A stretch of DNA of 64,000 bases from an uncultured delta proteobacterium (lineage in GTDB: Bacteria; Desulfobacterota; Desulfobulbia; Desulfobulbales; Desulfocapsaceae): assembly GCA_903901335.1 (NCBI GenBank), contig CAIUQR010000102.1, positions 1 through 64,000 of the forward strand, written 5' to 3'. This document shows, one piece after another, positions 1 through 8,489 of the stretch. The notes under the pieces were generated by a model. The model saw nothing but the letters and a program-made list of their open reading frames with translations. It had not been told where the DNA came from and ran no database searches. The translations under genes and the position numbers were made by a program. How positions within the stretch are numbered: the first letter of the stretch is position 1; each line of letters starts with the position of its first letter.

Positions 1-61
1 CGATATGACCCTGCCAATATCGACGCTTTTCCTCTCTGCTTTTGATCTTCTTGTTCTTCAT
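1..61 (-). CDS. IS66-type accessory protein TnpA, 5' end only (truncated by window edge)
   Basis: Reading leftwards from an ATG at 61 gives an open frame of 20 codons that leaves the window. It starts MKNKKIKSREEK and continues through YWQGH. A GGAGG box lies 4 bases before the ATG. The Lys/Arg-rich start followed by a YW-x-x-H segment resembles the first ORF (TnpA) of IS66-family elements, a small helix-turn-helix protein needed alongside the main transposase. Only 20 residues are visible, so the family call rests mostly on this start plus the GTAAGCGG end found just upstream at position 140. Confidence 0.5.
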   Translation of the reverse strand, partial: MKNKKIKSREEKRRYWQGHI

Positions 62-140
62 CTTGCCTCCACAAAATTGTTTCGGCGCAGTGAAGCAGAG
101 TTTGATCATCTCCGGTAGATGCCGTTCCTTAACCGCTTAC
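1..140 (-). mobile_element. End of an IS66-family-like insertion sequence
   Basis: On the minus strand the sequence GTAAGCGG begins at 140. IS66-family terminal repeats typically begin GTAAGCG. About 80 bases inside it is the start of a TnpA-like frame. The element continues beyond the left edge, so the other terminus and the expected 8-bp target duplication cannot be checked. The boundary lies inside the reading frame of the DUF1330 gene, so the element appears to have inserted at that gene's 3' end. Confidence 0.5.
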
Positions 141-453
141 ATTTTCTTGGAGGCAAACAATGCACCAATGTCAAGAATTCCAACCTAGTTCCTGCCCTCC
201 GGAATTCAGCAATTCCCTGATAATCTAAATCAGCATACCAGTTTCTTGCAGCCTTCTCAGAGGGAAAGGAAAAGATAATCATACGCCCGCTGCGAGGGGC
301 ATTCCCTTCAAAATGAATTGGTTGATCATCCAAGGTTACAAATTCCCCTTGATATTTTTTCAAAAGCGGGAAAAACCCCTTTTCATATTTCCGGTATTTC
401 TCGCCATCAGTAACAGTCAGATTAACAACCATGTACACGGGGGTAGTATTCAT
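106..453 (-). CDS. DUF1330 family protein, C-terminus replaced by IS sequence
   Basis: This small protein of about 115 residues has the DUF1330 dimeric alpha/beta-barrel pattern. It opens with PVYMVVNLTVTDGEKYRKY, has a central G-x-M-I-I-F-x-F-P-S strand and helix, and carries the W-Y-x-x-x-x-Y-Q segment typical of the family. The function of DUF1330 proteins is not established. I chose the ATG at 453 because GGAAATT precedes it; in-frame starts also exist at 462 (ATG) and 489 (TTG). The last ten or so codons (KRLRNGIYRR) lie inside the IS66-like end, so the natural stop has been displaced. Confidence 0.65.
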   Translation of the reverse strand: MNTTPVYMVVNLTVTDGEKYRKYEKGFFPLLKKYQGEFVTLDDQPIHFEGNAPRSGRMIIFSFPSEKAARNWYADLDYQGIAEFRRAGTRLEFLTLVHCLPPRKCKRLRNGIYRR

Positions 454-669
454 AATTTCCATATTTTGTTGTTTCTGGTCCCTCAACAATACTGATATCT
501 ATGTTAGTAAAGGAAAGCACTGCGGTGGTTTTTTAAATAGCAAGGAGGAAGATTGGTTTCCTTATAAGTAATCCTGATCATCATGTTTAAATTTTTTCAG
601 GTCCGTTGTTAGCGTCTGTAATTCGAAAATAGTTCTGAATGCTTTATGGTTTAAAGCTTTTCCAACTGC

Positions 670-1128
670 TCAGCATGTCAAAAACTTACAGTTCGACATT
701 TTGATACCTTTCTCCTGTAATGTCATTAAGGTCGATGTTCCATGAGCAACAAGTTCCCCAGCTTCATTGAACACCTTAGCCTCGGCATAGCTTATTGATT
801 TTCCGCTTTTTATGGCAACCCCTTCAGCCTTAAGCTGACCATTAATTACTGGTCGTAAATAATTGAGTTTGAGGTCGATGTTAACCAGTCCTGCATTTTC
901 AGGGATTTTAAGAAAAACAGCCCAAAATGTTGCAGTGTCGATAAGAGTTGCAAGTACACCACCATGGACAATTCCAAACGGTTGCAGGTGGCAGTTGTCT
1001 AAACTCAGTTTGATAGTAGCTGTATACAAATCAATGTTCTCAAGTTTCATAGACAGGTGGTTGGGAAATGGACTTAGGTTTACAAGCTCTATCAATTCCC
1101 TAATGTATGCAGGGTTGGGACTTAACAT
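670..1128 (-). CDS. PaaI-type hotdog-fold thioesterase
   Basis: The 152-residue protein has the PaaI/YdiI hotdog motif HGGVLATLIDTA around residues 55-66, where the G-G and D contribute to acyl-CoA thioester hydrolysis. The following strands (LNYLRPV and the region after it) fit the family. The exact acyl-CoA substrate cannot be told from sequence. The start is supported by GAGG seven bases upstream of ATG 1128. A perfect palindrome lies in its promoter region at 1187-1200, and a related one precedes the neighbouring TetR gene, so this gene is probably that repressor's target. The C-terminus has about 15 extra residues ending in Cys. Confidence 0.8.
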   Translation of the reverse strand: MLSPNPAYIRELIELVNLSPFPNHLSMKLENIDLYTATIKLSLDNCHLQPFGIVHGGVLATLIDTATFWAVFLKIPENAGLVNIDLKLNYLRPVINGQLKAEGVAIKSGKSISYAEAKVFNEAGELVAHGTSTLMTLQEKGIKMSNCKFLTC

Positions 1129-1186
1129 AATGGACCTCTTGAAACGGCAAAGTTTTAGATTTAGGGCTATTTAATTACAGATTAAA

Positions 1187-1200
1187 ATACCGATCGGTAT
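1187..1200. promoter_or_regulatory. TetR operator upstream of the thioesterase gene
   Basis: ATACCGATCGGTAT is a perfect 14-bp palindrome about 60 bp upstream of the thioesterase start. It shares the ATACC...GGTAT arms with the element at 1835-1848 in front of the adjacent TetR gene. The match between the two sites is seen in sequence; regulation by that repressor is inferred. Confidence 0.6.
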
Positions 1201-1219
1201 ATTTCAAAGCAAAATAATA

Positions 1220-1825
1220 CTAGCTTTTTAATGACAGAATTACGCGTTCCATCTCTTCTATTGCATTAAGGATATAGCTTTCCTCTCCGGTGACCTTGGC
1301 CATGGCATATCCCCCTTCTATCAGTGCGATAGAAATTTTGGCAATTTTTGAAGCATCTATACCTGCTTTGAGTTCTCCCTGCTGCATCCCTTTTTCAACG
1401 AAATCAACTATTGTCGATTCCCAGAGCCTAATTCTTTCTAGAACAGCCTTATGCAGTTTTTGATTGAGGTCATCAGCATCAACGGATGTATTCAATATTG
1501 GGCAACCGCCGTTGAAAAGGACTGCTTTGAATATTTTTCGAAAGGTGTCTGGATACGCAAGAAGCTTTTCCAGATAAGTGTTTGCTAACTGTATTTGTGA
1601 TTTGAGGTTTTTATTGACAAAATCAGCGTTATACTCAAAAGCAGAAAGCGCCACCTCATCTTTGTCTTTGAAATTACCATAAATACTTCCTTTACTTAAT
1701 CCAGTTATAGTAATCATATCGGATAAGGTTGTTGCTGCATACCCTTTCTTGTTAAAAACCGGCGCCACCTTCTCAATGATGTTACGCCTTGTTCGTTCTG
1801 ATTTGTTGAAATCTGAATATCGCAT
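1220..1825 (-). CDS. TetR/AcrR family transcriptional repressor
   Basis: The protein has 201 residues. The N-terminal helix-turn-helix (residues about 12-58) shows the TetR pattern: an opening helix with R-R-N-I-I-E-K, G-Y-A-A-T-T-L-S-D-M, G-L-S-K-G-S-I-Y-G-N-F and K-D-K. The rest is the variable ligand-binding helical domain. It lies downstream of and in the same direction as the thioesterase gene region, and a palindrome sits 10 bp before its start codon, which suggests autorepression. The inducer is unknown, but a link to acyl-CoA or a xenobiotic would fit the thioesterase neighbour. Confidence 0.85.
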   Translation of the reverse strand: MRYSDFNKSERTRRNIIEKVAPVFNKKGYAATTLSDMITITGLSKGSIYGNFKDKDEVALSAFEYNADFVNKNLKSQIQLANTYLEKLLAYPDTFRKIFKAVLFNGGCPILNTSVDADDLNQKLHKAVLERIRLWESTIVDFVEKGMQQGELKAGIDASKIAKISIALIEGGYAMAKVTGEESYILNAIEEMERVILSLKS

Positions 1826-1834
1826 ATATGAAAT

Positions 1835-1848
1835 ATACCATTCGGTAT
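1835..1848. promoter_or_regulatory. Imperfect TetR operator before the repressor gene
   Basis: ATACCATTCGGTAT lies 10 bp upstream of the TetR start codon. The outer arms ATACC and GGTAT are identical to the perfect palindrome at 1187-1200. Its position would block the promoter or ribosome loading, which is consistent with autoregulation. Confidence 0.55.
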
Positions 1849-1966
1849 TATTTTTGTCAAATCTCTATGTCTCCTGTTGGACACTACGTGTTATTTGTTG
1901 GTCTAACTGACTCAGAATACCCATACCACCAGGGACGTAAATTTTATTTGCAACTTTAGATTTAAT

Positions 1967-1992
1967 AGTCTAAATTAGACTGATTAGTCTAA
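1967..1992. promoter_or_regulatory. Three alternating half-sites, operator for TetR/glycosyltransferase operon
   Basis: The half-site AGTCTAA or its complement TTAGACT occurs three times in 26 bp: AGTCTAA at 1967-1973, TTAGACT at 1975-1981 and AGTCTAA at 1986-1992. This makes two overlapping palindromes with 1-bp and 4-bp spacers. It ends 15 bp before the GTG start of the TetR gene at 2008. Operator function is inferred from position and symmetry. Confidence 0.6.
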
Positions 1993-2007
1993 TATGGAGA
2001 TTGCAAC

Positions 2008-2625
2008 GTGAAAACCCGAGAACGTATTCTGGAAGCGGCACTTGAGCTATTCAATGAGAATGGAGTGTCAGAAGTTACCACCCATCATGTCGCAACAAAG
2101 TGCGGCATCAGCCCTGGAAACCTCTATTATCACTACCGAAACAAGGAAGAAATTATCCGTTCCCTGTTTGACCAAGCAATTGCTTTTATTAGCGAGCAGG
2201 AAAAAGCCATTGATAATGGATCTTCGGAAACATTACATACCATCGAACAGACGCTGACTCTCTTAAGTACCTTGAACTGGCGGTACCGCTTTCTGAAACG
2301 GGATTTACCCATCATCCTGATGAACGACCAATCCCTGCGTAAAAAATTCCATCTCGTCCACCAGCAACAAGTTACTAGTCTGAACCACAACCTGAACAAA
2401 GGAATGGCTGGTGGTCTGATTAAGGCGTTACCGCCAAGAGAGACGATGCATCTCAGCAAGATCTTTTGGTTGGTTGCACTCTTCTGGCCAACGTTCCTTG
2501 AAGTAAGCGGTGACGGCTTTACTGAAGAGAATCTGGAAGAAGGCATTGACCTTATTCGGCTTCTAAACAAAATGTTGATGCCTGATAAAGGGGAAAAACA
2601 ACTCCACCTGGAGGACCAAATATGA
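2008..2625 (+). CDS. TetR family transcriptional regulator
   Basis: The protein has 205 residues. The N-terminal helix-turn-helix covers roughly residues 3-48, with RERILEAALELF, a TTHHVATKCGIS recognition region and NLYYHYRNKEEI, all typical of TetR. The C-terminal domain (about 75-200) resembles the larger ligand-binding type seen in TetR proteins with the YYHYRNK signature. Translation starts at GTG 2008 with GGAGA seven bases upstream. Its stop overlaps the glycosyltransferase start by 4 bp (ATGA), so the two are translationally coupled, and an array of three half-sites lies immediately upstream. It probably controls the glycosyltransferase. Confidence 0.85.
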   Translation: MKTRERILEAALELFNENGVSEVTTHHVATKCGISPGNLYYHYRNKEEIIRSLFDQAIAFISEQEKAIDNGSSETLHTIEQTLTLLSTLNWRYRFLKRDLPIILMNDQSLRKKFHLVHQQQVTSLNHNLNKGMAGGLIKALPPRETMHLSKIFWLVALFWPTFLEVSGDGFTEENLEEGIDLIRLLNKMLMPDKGEKQLHLEDQI

Positions 2626-3908
2626 AAATCGGACTGCAAACATGGGGTAGCGAGGGTGATATCAGGCCGTTCACCTCACTTTCAGCCGCTTTGAAGCTTG
2701 CCGGTCACGATGTCACTCTGGTTGTTACTGATAATGCCGGTAGAGATTACTCAGGAATAGCCAATAGATATGGGTTTAACCTGAAGGCTTTGCCAGGGCC
2801 GATCATATCTGACAAGCATGAAGCCGCAAAGGTATGGCAGTCTATCATTGATGCCGGGAACCCCATTAAGCAGGCTGAGATGATTATGACCTATGGGTTC
2901 GACCCGGTAATAGAATCCATGTACGAAGCAGCAAAGGAGCTATGCGCTGAGAGCGAACTGGTTGTTGGCCATTTCTTTGTATTCCCGCTTCGTGTGGCAG
3001 CGGAAAAAGGAAAAGTTCCAATGGCTACCGTTAATATTGTACATAATTGCATCCCATCGAACTACATATGCCCGCCTGGACTGCCAGACCTTGGCAAATG
3101 GTTTTATCCATTGGGTTGGAAACTTGTAAGAATAATGATTGGCAAGATATTCCTGCCAAGGGTGAATGCACTTCGCACCAGAGAGGGATTAGCACCGAAC
3201 ACCGACGTTATGTCTCAAACATGGGCGGCAGAACGCTTGAACCTCCTGGCAGTCAGTCCGACAATCTGTAATCGTCCACAAGACTGGGACGAAAAGCATC
3301 ATGTGTGCGGATTCTTCAACCCACCAGACGAGGAAGGTAAAGAAGCTTGGCCGGGTGGCCTAGAGTCGTTTATCAATGCCGGTTCGCCACCAGTCTATTT
3401 TACTTTTGGCAGTATGATGCTATCCGACCTGACAGTGATACGAAAAACTCTGAATATCTGGCAGGAGGCAGTAAAACAAGTGAAATGCAGAGCAATAATG
3501 CAGGTGCCGTGGGATGACTTGTCGGTATTTGAAATTGAGAGCAACATATTCATGGTCAACCGTTCGCCCTACGCCGAAGTGTTCCCTCGTTGTTCTGCCA
3601 TCGTCCATCATGGAGGAGCAGGTACAACGCAGTCGAGTTTGCTCGCAGGGAAACCATCAGTCGTGGTGGCACACATGGCTGATCAAACATTCTGGGGTTC
3701 TGAATTGGAGCGGCTTGGAGTTGCAGGAAAACTCTTGCAACGAAAAACTTTCCATCCCAAAAAACTTGCTGCGATATTACTTCAAGTTATTTCCAACCCA
3801 GCAATGAGCTGCAACGCTGAAGCATTAGGGAAGAAAATGTCCGATGAAAATGGGACACTTAATGCATTGCACATCATAGAGGAATATTTTATATCACAAT
3901 CATTATAG
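2622..3908 (+). CDS. GT1-family UDP-glycosyltransferase
   Basis: The protein has 428 residues, usual for the GT-B fold sterol/macrolide glucosyltransferase group. The N-terminal acceptor domain opens KIGLQTWGSEGDIRPF, with the S-x-G-D-x-x-P motif of this family, followed by LSAALKLAGHDVTL. The C-terminal sugar-nucleotide domain carries the PSPG-like stretch HHGGAGTTQSSLLAGKPSVV around residues 330-350, then DQTFWG. Such enzymes transfer glucose or a related sugar from a UDP-sugar to a small lipophilic acceptor. The acceptor is unknown. It is co-transcribed with the preceding TetR gene, so a detoxification or resistance role is possible. Confidence 0.85.
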   Translation: MKIGLQTWGSEGDIRPFTSLSAALKLAGHDVTLVVTDNAGRDYSGIANRYGFNLKALPGPIISDKHEAAKVWQSIIDAGNPIKQAEMIMTYGFDPVIESMYEAAKELCAESELVVGHFFVFPLRVAAEKGKVPMATVNIVHNCIPSNYICPPGLPDLGKWFYPLGWKLVRIMIGKIFLPRVNALRTREGLAPNTDVMSQTWAAERLNLLAVSPTICNRPQDWDEKHHVCGFFNPPDEEGKEAWPGGLESFINAGSPPVYFTFGSMMLSDLTVIRKTLNIWQEAVKQVKCRAIMQVPWDDLSVFEIESNIFMVNRSPYAEVFPRCSAIVHHGGAGTTQSSLLAGKPSVVVAHMADQTFWGSELERLGVAGKLLQRKTFHPKKLAAILLQVISNPAMSCNAEALGKKMSDENGTLNALHIIEEYFISQSL

Positions 3909-4020
3909 TAAATATTATTTACTTTGAAATCTGAATTGTCGCCCACTTTTCAGAAAACTCACTTTCTCCCTAAAAACCAAGCCATTGTTGACTTAGTGTT
4001 ACAAATGCCAAGGTTAAGAT

Positions 4021-4035
4021 CTTATTCGTAAATAA
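4021..4035 (+). repeat. Left terminal inverted repeat of the IS5-family element
   Basis: CTTATTCGTAAATAA is perfectly complementary to the right end at 4925-4939. Confidence 0.85.
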
Positions 4036-4103
4036 AAATATCTTTTTCTTTACAAAACAGCTATATTACCCCTAATTTTACCAATCTTCTAATGAGGGTT
4101 ATT

Positions 4104-4592
4104 ATGGCACAAATAAAAGCATGGGAAGTCTCAGACTCTTTCTGGAAAAAGGTTGGACCATTAATACCTGCTCCTGAACGTGATCCGGGAAAAACATATA
4201 AGCGTAAATCTGGGGGAGGGAGAAAGCCGATACCTTCCCGGAAAATTTTTGAGGCTATAATGTATGTGCTGCGAACAGGTTGCCAATGGCAGGCGTTGCC
4301 CAAAGAGCGATTCGGCAGTCCCAGCGCAATCTACACTCATTTTTCAAGATGGCAACGTGCTGGCTTTTTCCTTGCACTTTGGCGATCTGGCCTTGCAGAA
4401 TACGATGACATGGAAGGTATAGCCTGGCGTTGGCAAAGCATAGATGGCGCAATGATCAAAGCTCCTCTTGCTCAAGAGACCGTTGGTCGTAACCCGACAG
4501 ACAGGGGGGAAAAACGGCACCAAGCGACATCTTCTGGTGGACGAGCGTGGTGTCCCGCTCTCGATAGTCGTAACCGGAGCAAATCGACATGA
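4104..4592 (+). CDS. IS5-family transposase, N-terminal frame
   Basis: This frame encodes the N-terminal DUF4096 domain of the transposase (MAQIKAWEVSDSFW..., then CQWQALPKERFG and a W-R-x-x-G-x-F segment). It reaches the first catalytic Asp region, WQSIDGAMIKAP. ATG 4104 has GAGGG six bases upstream; an earlier ATG at 4092 is in frame. Homology stops at NPTDRG near base 4510, after which this frame reads an unrelated tail to 4592. The rest of the DDE domain is in the next frame, so a full transposase needs a frame change at a G6A5 run around 4505-4515. Confidence 0.8.
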   Translation: MAQIKAWEVSDSFWKKVGPLIPAPERDPGKTYKRKSGGGRKPIPSRKIFEAIMYVLRTGCQWQALPKERFGSPSAIYTHFSRWQRAGFFLALWRSGLAEYDDMEGIAWRWQSIDGAMIKAPLAQETVGRNPTDRGEKRHQATSSGGRAWCPALDSRNRSKST

Positions 4593-4938
4593 TGTCAGCC
4601 AACTGGCAACGGTGCTTGATGCAATTATTATCGAACGTCCCGATACAATTCAACATCTTTGTGCTGATAAAGGATATGCCGGAGAACCTGCGCAGCAAAC
4701 TATCAAAGATCGGTTGTACATTCCGCATGTCAAACAACGCGGAGAAGAAATTCAGGAGAAGAAAATTAATCCAACCTACAAAGTGCGAAGGTATGTAGTT
4801 GAGGTTGCCCATTCATGGTTTAACAGATTCAGAAAACTATTGGTACGATACGAAAAACTCGCTGAGAGATATGAAGCGCTGTTACACATGGCTGCAGCTG
4901 TAATCGCGTTTAGGAAAACAGGACTTATTTACGAATAA
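4468..4938 (+). CDS. IS5-family transposase, C-terminal frame (DDE domain)
   Basis: The second frame carries the rest of the DDE transposase: GTKRHLLVDERGVPLS, VTGANRHD, a second Asp in LCADKGY and the final Glu region VVEVAHSWFNRFRKLL. It continues to a stop inside the right terminal repeat. Relative to the first frame it needs a +1 (or -2) shift, located where bases around 4505-4515 read GGGGGG followed by AAAAA. Either this is a programmed frameshift, as described for some IS427-group elements, or a single-base insertion has inactivated the copy. Confidence 0.8.
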   Translation: MLKRPLVVTRQTGGKNGTKRHLLVDERGVPLSIVVTGANRHDVSQLATVLDAIIIERPDTIQHLCADKGYAGEPAQQTIKDRLYIPHVKQRGEEIQEKKINPTYKVRRYVVEVAHSWFNRFRKLLVRYEKLAERYEALLHMAAAVIAFRKTGLIYE

Positions 4939-4939
4939 G
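4925..4939 (-). repeat. Right terminal inverted repeat of the IS5-family element
   Basis: TTATTTACGAATAAG is the exact reverse complement of 4021-4035 and contains the stop of the second transposase frame. Confidence 0.85.
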
Positions 4940-5162
4940 TACTTAGTCGGCTCAATGATCATCGATTTAAGGTTCTTCCTGATTATTTTGCGAACGATGC
5001 CCTCATTAATTGATGATATTGAAGGTTGAGGTATCCTATATGGATCCCAATTTGCCTATCCCGAAAGAGACTCTGAGCATATCCCCAGTCAGAGATTGTC
5101 AAGAAGTATCCCCACAAAAACTTCAGGACTCGGGAGGAACGGAACAGACTCGCAGTCTCCCT

Positions 5163-6044
5163 TTATCTCGGCAGCTTTGACAAGGCCTCGAAACCGGAGA
5201 TAACATCGAAGAGTTCCTCGTCGATAGAGCTCTGCCGTAATCGGTTGAATCTTCCGTCCAGGTCATCAAGTAATTCTTCGATATTTTTTTCGGCCCGCTG
5301 CATAGCAGCCAGGCGGCTCGCATTCTCACTCGCCAGGGATTCGGCACAGGCCCGAAAGAGCGAAACGAAAAGATATTCGCGGATAAGCGCTCTTAAGGTT
5401 ACCATGTTATTACCTATAACCTCGGGTAATTGCGTTGTCGGCCAGGGGAAATCGATCAGATCGCGTCGCCATATTTCGTCGAGAGGCAGCAAACGTTGAC
5501 TTACCGGCGTATAGACCACGTCTGCTTGAGGCCGGTTGTAAAAAAGGTACAATGCACTCAGCTCATTTTCCCCCTTGCTGTTCAGGCTCTCAAACAGAAT
5601 CCGGCCGACAAGAGGGGTAATGCCTTTGATCGAGTTCGGCACGGAAAAAAGTCCCAGCACGGCCAGACCTTCGTCTGTCAGACGCGCATGAACACGCTCA
5701 CCAACAGTCCAGATAGAGGGAGTACCAGGCAGCGTCGCCAGCATCTTCAGAGCAAAATCAACCAATTCTTCATTAAATTGACCCACGAGTCCCTGATCCG
5801 AACCGAAGACAACAGCTCCTATTCTGTCAGAATCGTTTTTTTTACTTTCCGGTAGTGATTCGCTGTCTCGCAGACAGACACTCAAACCCAATTCCACAGT
5901 ATGATAATAATCTGCCAAGGCACTTACTGATTTTTCGTATTGTCCTATGCTGGATGCAGCCATGGCCTTCATTGAACGGACCACAGACTGAAGGTCCCGG
6001 GCACTTCCTCTCTTTCGAAGCAGACCGGCAAGGGTATCGCTCAC
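5163..6044 (-). CDS. atpG: N-ATPase gamma subunit
   Basis: This 293-residue protein is the last gene of the operon. Gamma is the central rotor shaft that couples F1 catalysis to c-ring rotation. The N-terminal helix (G-L-L-R-K-R[18 protein letters not shown]) corresponds to the conserved start of gamma, where canonical subunits read I-x-x-I-x-x-x-x-K-I-T-x-A-M-x-M-V-A. [14 protein letters not shown] corresponds to the canonical SDRGLCGxFN. The C-terminal helix carries ENASRLAAM, like canonical SExxARMxAM. Translation starts at GTG 6044, overlapping the atpA stop by 4 bp. It is more divergent than ordinary gamma subunits, as usual for N-ATPases. Confidence 0.9.
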   Translation of the reverse strand: MSDTLAGLLRKRGSARDLQSVVRSMKAMAASSIGQYEKSVSALADYYHTVELGLSVCLRDSESLPESKKNDSDRIGAVVFGSDQGLVGQFNEELVDFALKMLATLPGTPSIWTVGERVHARLTDEGLAVLGLFSVPNSIKGITPLVGRILFESLNSKGENELSALYLFYNRPQADVVYTPVSQRLLPLDEIWRRDLIDFPWPTTQLPEVIGNNMVTLRALIREYLFVSLFRACAESLASENASRLAAMQRAEKNIEELLDDLDGRFNRLRQSSIDEELFDVISGFEALSKLPR

Positions 6045-7696
6045 AGGTTCTCCTTCGTCGCAGGCCCGGCCTGGAATCGTGCAAGTGCCAGGCTGGCAAT
6101 CTCGACAATCGTTGCGCGATCCTCATCGCTCAATTTTTCCGCAGAACACAATCGCTCATTCACCTCGGCAGGAATATTCTCTGCAGCCTTATGCAGGGCG
6201 CACTCGGCATCGGTCATCTTTTCAAGGGGAACAGAATCAAAAAGTTGGGCCGTCAAGGCCAGCAAAACCGCGATTTGTGCAGGTACCGATACAGGGGAGA
6301 ATTCCGGTTGCTTCAGACAGACACGTATTCGCCGCCCATGCTCAATAATTTTGCGGGTATCTTCATCCAACCGGGCACCGAACCGGGCAAAGGTCTCGAG
6401 TTCTTCGAACTGCGCGTAGGCCAGTTTGAGATCACCCGCCACTTCCCGGTACGCTGCGCGTTGTGCCTTGCCACCGACACGTGACACCGATTTCCCCACA
6501 TCGACTGCGGGCAGCACACCTAACTCAAAGAGTGACGGTGAGAGGTAGATCTGCCCGTCGGTGATAGAGATAAGATTGGTCGGAATATAGGCGGAAATGT
6601 TCTGGGCTTCAGTTTCAATAATAGGCAGGGCTGTAAGAGAGCCGCCGCCGAGTTCCTCTCCCAGATGGGTTGCACGTTCAAGCAACCGCGAATGAATATA
6701 AAAAATATCGCCGGGAAAGGCCTCGCGACCGGGAGGGCGGCGCAGCAGGAGAGAAAGCTCACGATAGGCGCGGGCGTGATGGGTGAGGTCATCATAGACA
6801 ATCAGCACATCCCGACCCGCCTCCATGAAAGACTCGGCTATGCTGGTTGCGGCATAGGGGGCGATGTAGGCAAGACCCGGCGGGTCGTTGCCCTCGGTGA
6901 CCACGATGACGGTATAGTCGAGTGCTCCCTTTTCCCGCAAGATGGCCACAGTCTTGGCAACGCTTGCAGCACGCTGACCAATGGCACAATAGACACACAA
7001 CACCCCGGAGTCGCGCTGATTGAGGATAGTATCTATGGCAATGGCGGTCTTGCCTGTCTGGCGGTCGCCCAGGATCAACTCACGCTGCCCCCGGCCAATA
7101 GGGATAAGTGCATCTATGACTTTGAGGCCGGTCTGGAGAGGCACAGTGACAGGCGCACGATCCATGATGGCTGCTGAAGGTCGCTCGATAGCCAGACGCT
7201 TTCGGCAGATCACCGGTCCGTTGCCGTCAAGTGGCTGCCCGAGAGGGTCGATGACCCGGCCCAGCAACTCCTCTCCCACTGCCACGTCCATGACCCGGCC
7301 CGTTCGCATGACTTTATCCCCTGCCTGCAGGTGCCGGTAATCGCCCAGCAGAACAATGCCGACTTCGTCCTCCGCCACATTAAAGGCAATGCCGGACACA
7401 CCGCCGGGGAATTGTACCAGCTCCTCAAAACCTACTCCGGGAAGACCCGACACCGTGGAGATGCCGGTTGAAACGGACAGGACAGTGCCGACCTCATGGG
7501 CTGTGAACTGAGGGGTGAAAGCCTCCCGCACTCGACTCATCCCGGCAAAGGTGGTGTCGAAGACAGTCTGCAGGTTTCCAAAACCTGTGTCGACAACCTC
7601 CGCGGGCACTTGCCTAGCAGCCGGGTTGGCAGGGCTGGCGGCCATGTCCGTTGGCTCCATATTAAGACTCGGGTTGGGCTTCCGGCTTTGATTCAT
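6041..7696 (-). CDS. atpA: N-ATPase alpha subunit
   Basis: This regulatory, non-catalytic F1 subunit has about 551 residues. It shows the Walker A motif [10 protein letters not shown], the Walker B stretch [13 protein letters not shown], and the conserved alpha C-terminal region. I chose ATG 7696 because AAAAGGAG lies at good spacing upstream. This overlaps the end of atpF by 35 bp. An in-frame ATG at 7738 is further upstream, and another at 7660, just after the atpF stop, lacks a clear ribosome-binding site. The N-terminal 40 residues before the beta-barrel are poorly conserved and Pro/Asn-rich. Confidence 0.93.
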   Translation of the reverse strand: MNQSRKPNPSLNMEPTDMAASPANPAARQVPAEVVDTGFGNLQTVFDTTFAGMSRVREAFTPQFTAHEVGTVLSVSTGISTVSGLPGVGFEELVQFPGGVSGIAFNVAEDEVGIVLLGDYRHLQAGDKVMRTGRVMDVAVGEELLGRVIDPLGQPLDGNGPVICRKRLAIERPSAAIMDRAPVTVPLQTGLKVIDALIPIGRGQRELILGDRQTGKTAIAIDTILNQRDSGVLCVYCAIGQRAASVAKTVAILREKGALDYTVIVVTEGNDPPGLAYIAPYAATSIAESFMEAGRDVLIVYDDLTHHARAYRELSLLLRRPPGREAFPGDIFYIHSRLLERATHLGEELGGGSLTALPIIETEAQNISAYIPTNLISITDGQIYLSPSLFELGVLPAVDVGKSVSRVGGKAQRAAYREVAGDLKLAYAQFEELETFARFGARLDEDTRKIIEHGRRIRVCLKQPEFSPVSVPAQIAVLLALTAQLFDSVPLEKMTDAECALHKAAENIPAEVNERLCSAEKLSDEDRATIVEIASLALARFQAGPATKENL

Positions 7697-8486
7697 CGGG
7701 ATTCGACTCCTTTTGAACAACGGGTCGAGGTTGAACAATCAGATGTTCACCAACATTCTTTTCGAGTTCAAGGAGATAATCCGCAATACTCCAGGCCACC
7801 TCGTGTCCATTCACGCTCAGTTCAATACCGCTAACCAGATCCGGCGAGATCTCAAAATGGAACTGACCAGCAAAGGCAAACACCTCCCTTGCAGCGAGTT
7901 CAATCGCCTTCTGTTGTTCTGCCTGCAGAGGAAAAGTGCTGCGCACGCGTGCCGGTTCCGTAGCTGCTTTAAAGGCATATTGAAGCGCTTTTATCTCCTC
8001 CTCATGCAGAGCCCGGCATCGGTGGATGAAGACCTCAACCATATGTTCTTCAAGGTTCACTGTTGCAAGATCGTTCAGCGCCTTTCGTGCTATTGCAAAA
8101 ACTTCATCTCGTGTTCGACCGATAATATCTTCTTTTAAGTTCTGGTAATCATTTCTCAAGGCCTCCTGCTGTCTGGCACGCAGACCTTCAGACTCCATCC
8201 GGGCGTCCTCAAGGAGCCTTTGCCGTTCAGATTGAGCATCCAGCGTTGCCTTGCTCAAGAGAGACGCGCGCTGCTGATCAAACTCCTCGTTTTTGTGTTT
8301 AAACTCATCGCGCTCCTTTTGGGCTTCGTCTTTCCTCGCATCGGCGTCCGCAAGTTCTGCTGCGATCCGCTTCTCCCGGGCATCGATGGCATTAAGGATG
8401 GGAGCATAAAGGAAACGCTTCAGCAACCACACCAGTACGAGGAAATTAACGACCTGGGCAATGACGGTAAACCAGTCGATGAGCAT
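7662..8486 (-). CDS. atpF: N-ATPase b subunit (long form)
   Basis: The protein has 274 residues, much longer than a canonical b (about 156). It has an N-terminal membrane anchor ([23 protein letters not shown]), then a long charged coiled coil with [21 protein letters not shown], and a C-terminal globular part with [14 protein letters not shown] and [14 protein letters not shown]-ATPase operons have no delta gene (atpH), and none is seen here. The C-terminal part of this long b therefore probably does delta's work of attaching the stator to F1. It starts 3 bp after atpE ends. Confidence 0.9.
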   Translation of the reverse strand: MLIDWFTVIAQVVNFLVLVWLLKRFLYAPILNAIDAREKRIAAELADADARKDEAQKERDEFKHKNEEFDQQRASLLSKATLDAQSERQRLLEDARMESEGLRARQQEALRNDYQNLKEDIIGRTRDEVFAIARKALNDLATVNLEEHMVEVFIHRCRALHEEEIKALQYAFKAATEPARVRSTFPLQAEQQKAIELAAREVFAFAGQFHFEISPDLVSGIELSVNGHEVAWSIADYLLELEKNVGEHLIVQPRPVVQKESNPDESKPEAQPES

Positions 8487-8489
8487 GGC

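Larger units (their letters stand above)
4017..4943 (+). mobile_element. IS5-family insertion sequence (IS427-like)
   Basis: This 927-bp element is bounded by 15-bp perfect inverted repeats (4021-4035 and 4925-4939). If four outer bases are included on each side, the repeats become 19 bp with two mismatches, and the element is flanked by TA on both sides (4015-4016 and 4944-4945), a plausible 2-bp target duplication. Inside are two overlapping transposase frames. The size, ends and proteins fit the IS427 subgroup of IS5. Exact termini are uncertain by a few bases. Confidence 0.8.

Noticed and set aside
4946-5162. Plus-strand short frames between the IS and atpG
   Set aside because: No homology, no ribosome-binding site; probably non-coding debris next to the insertion.
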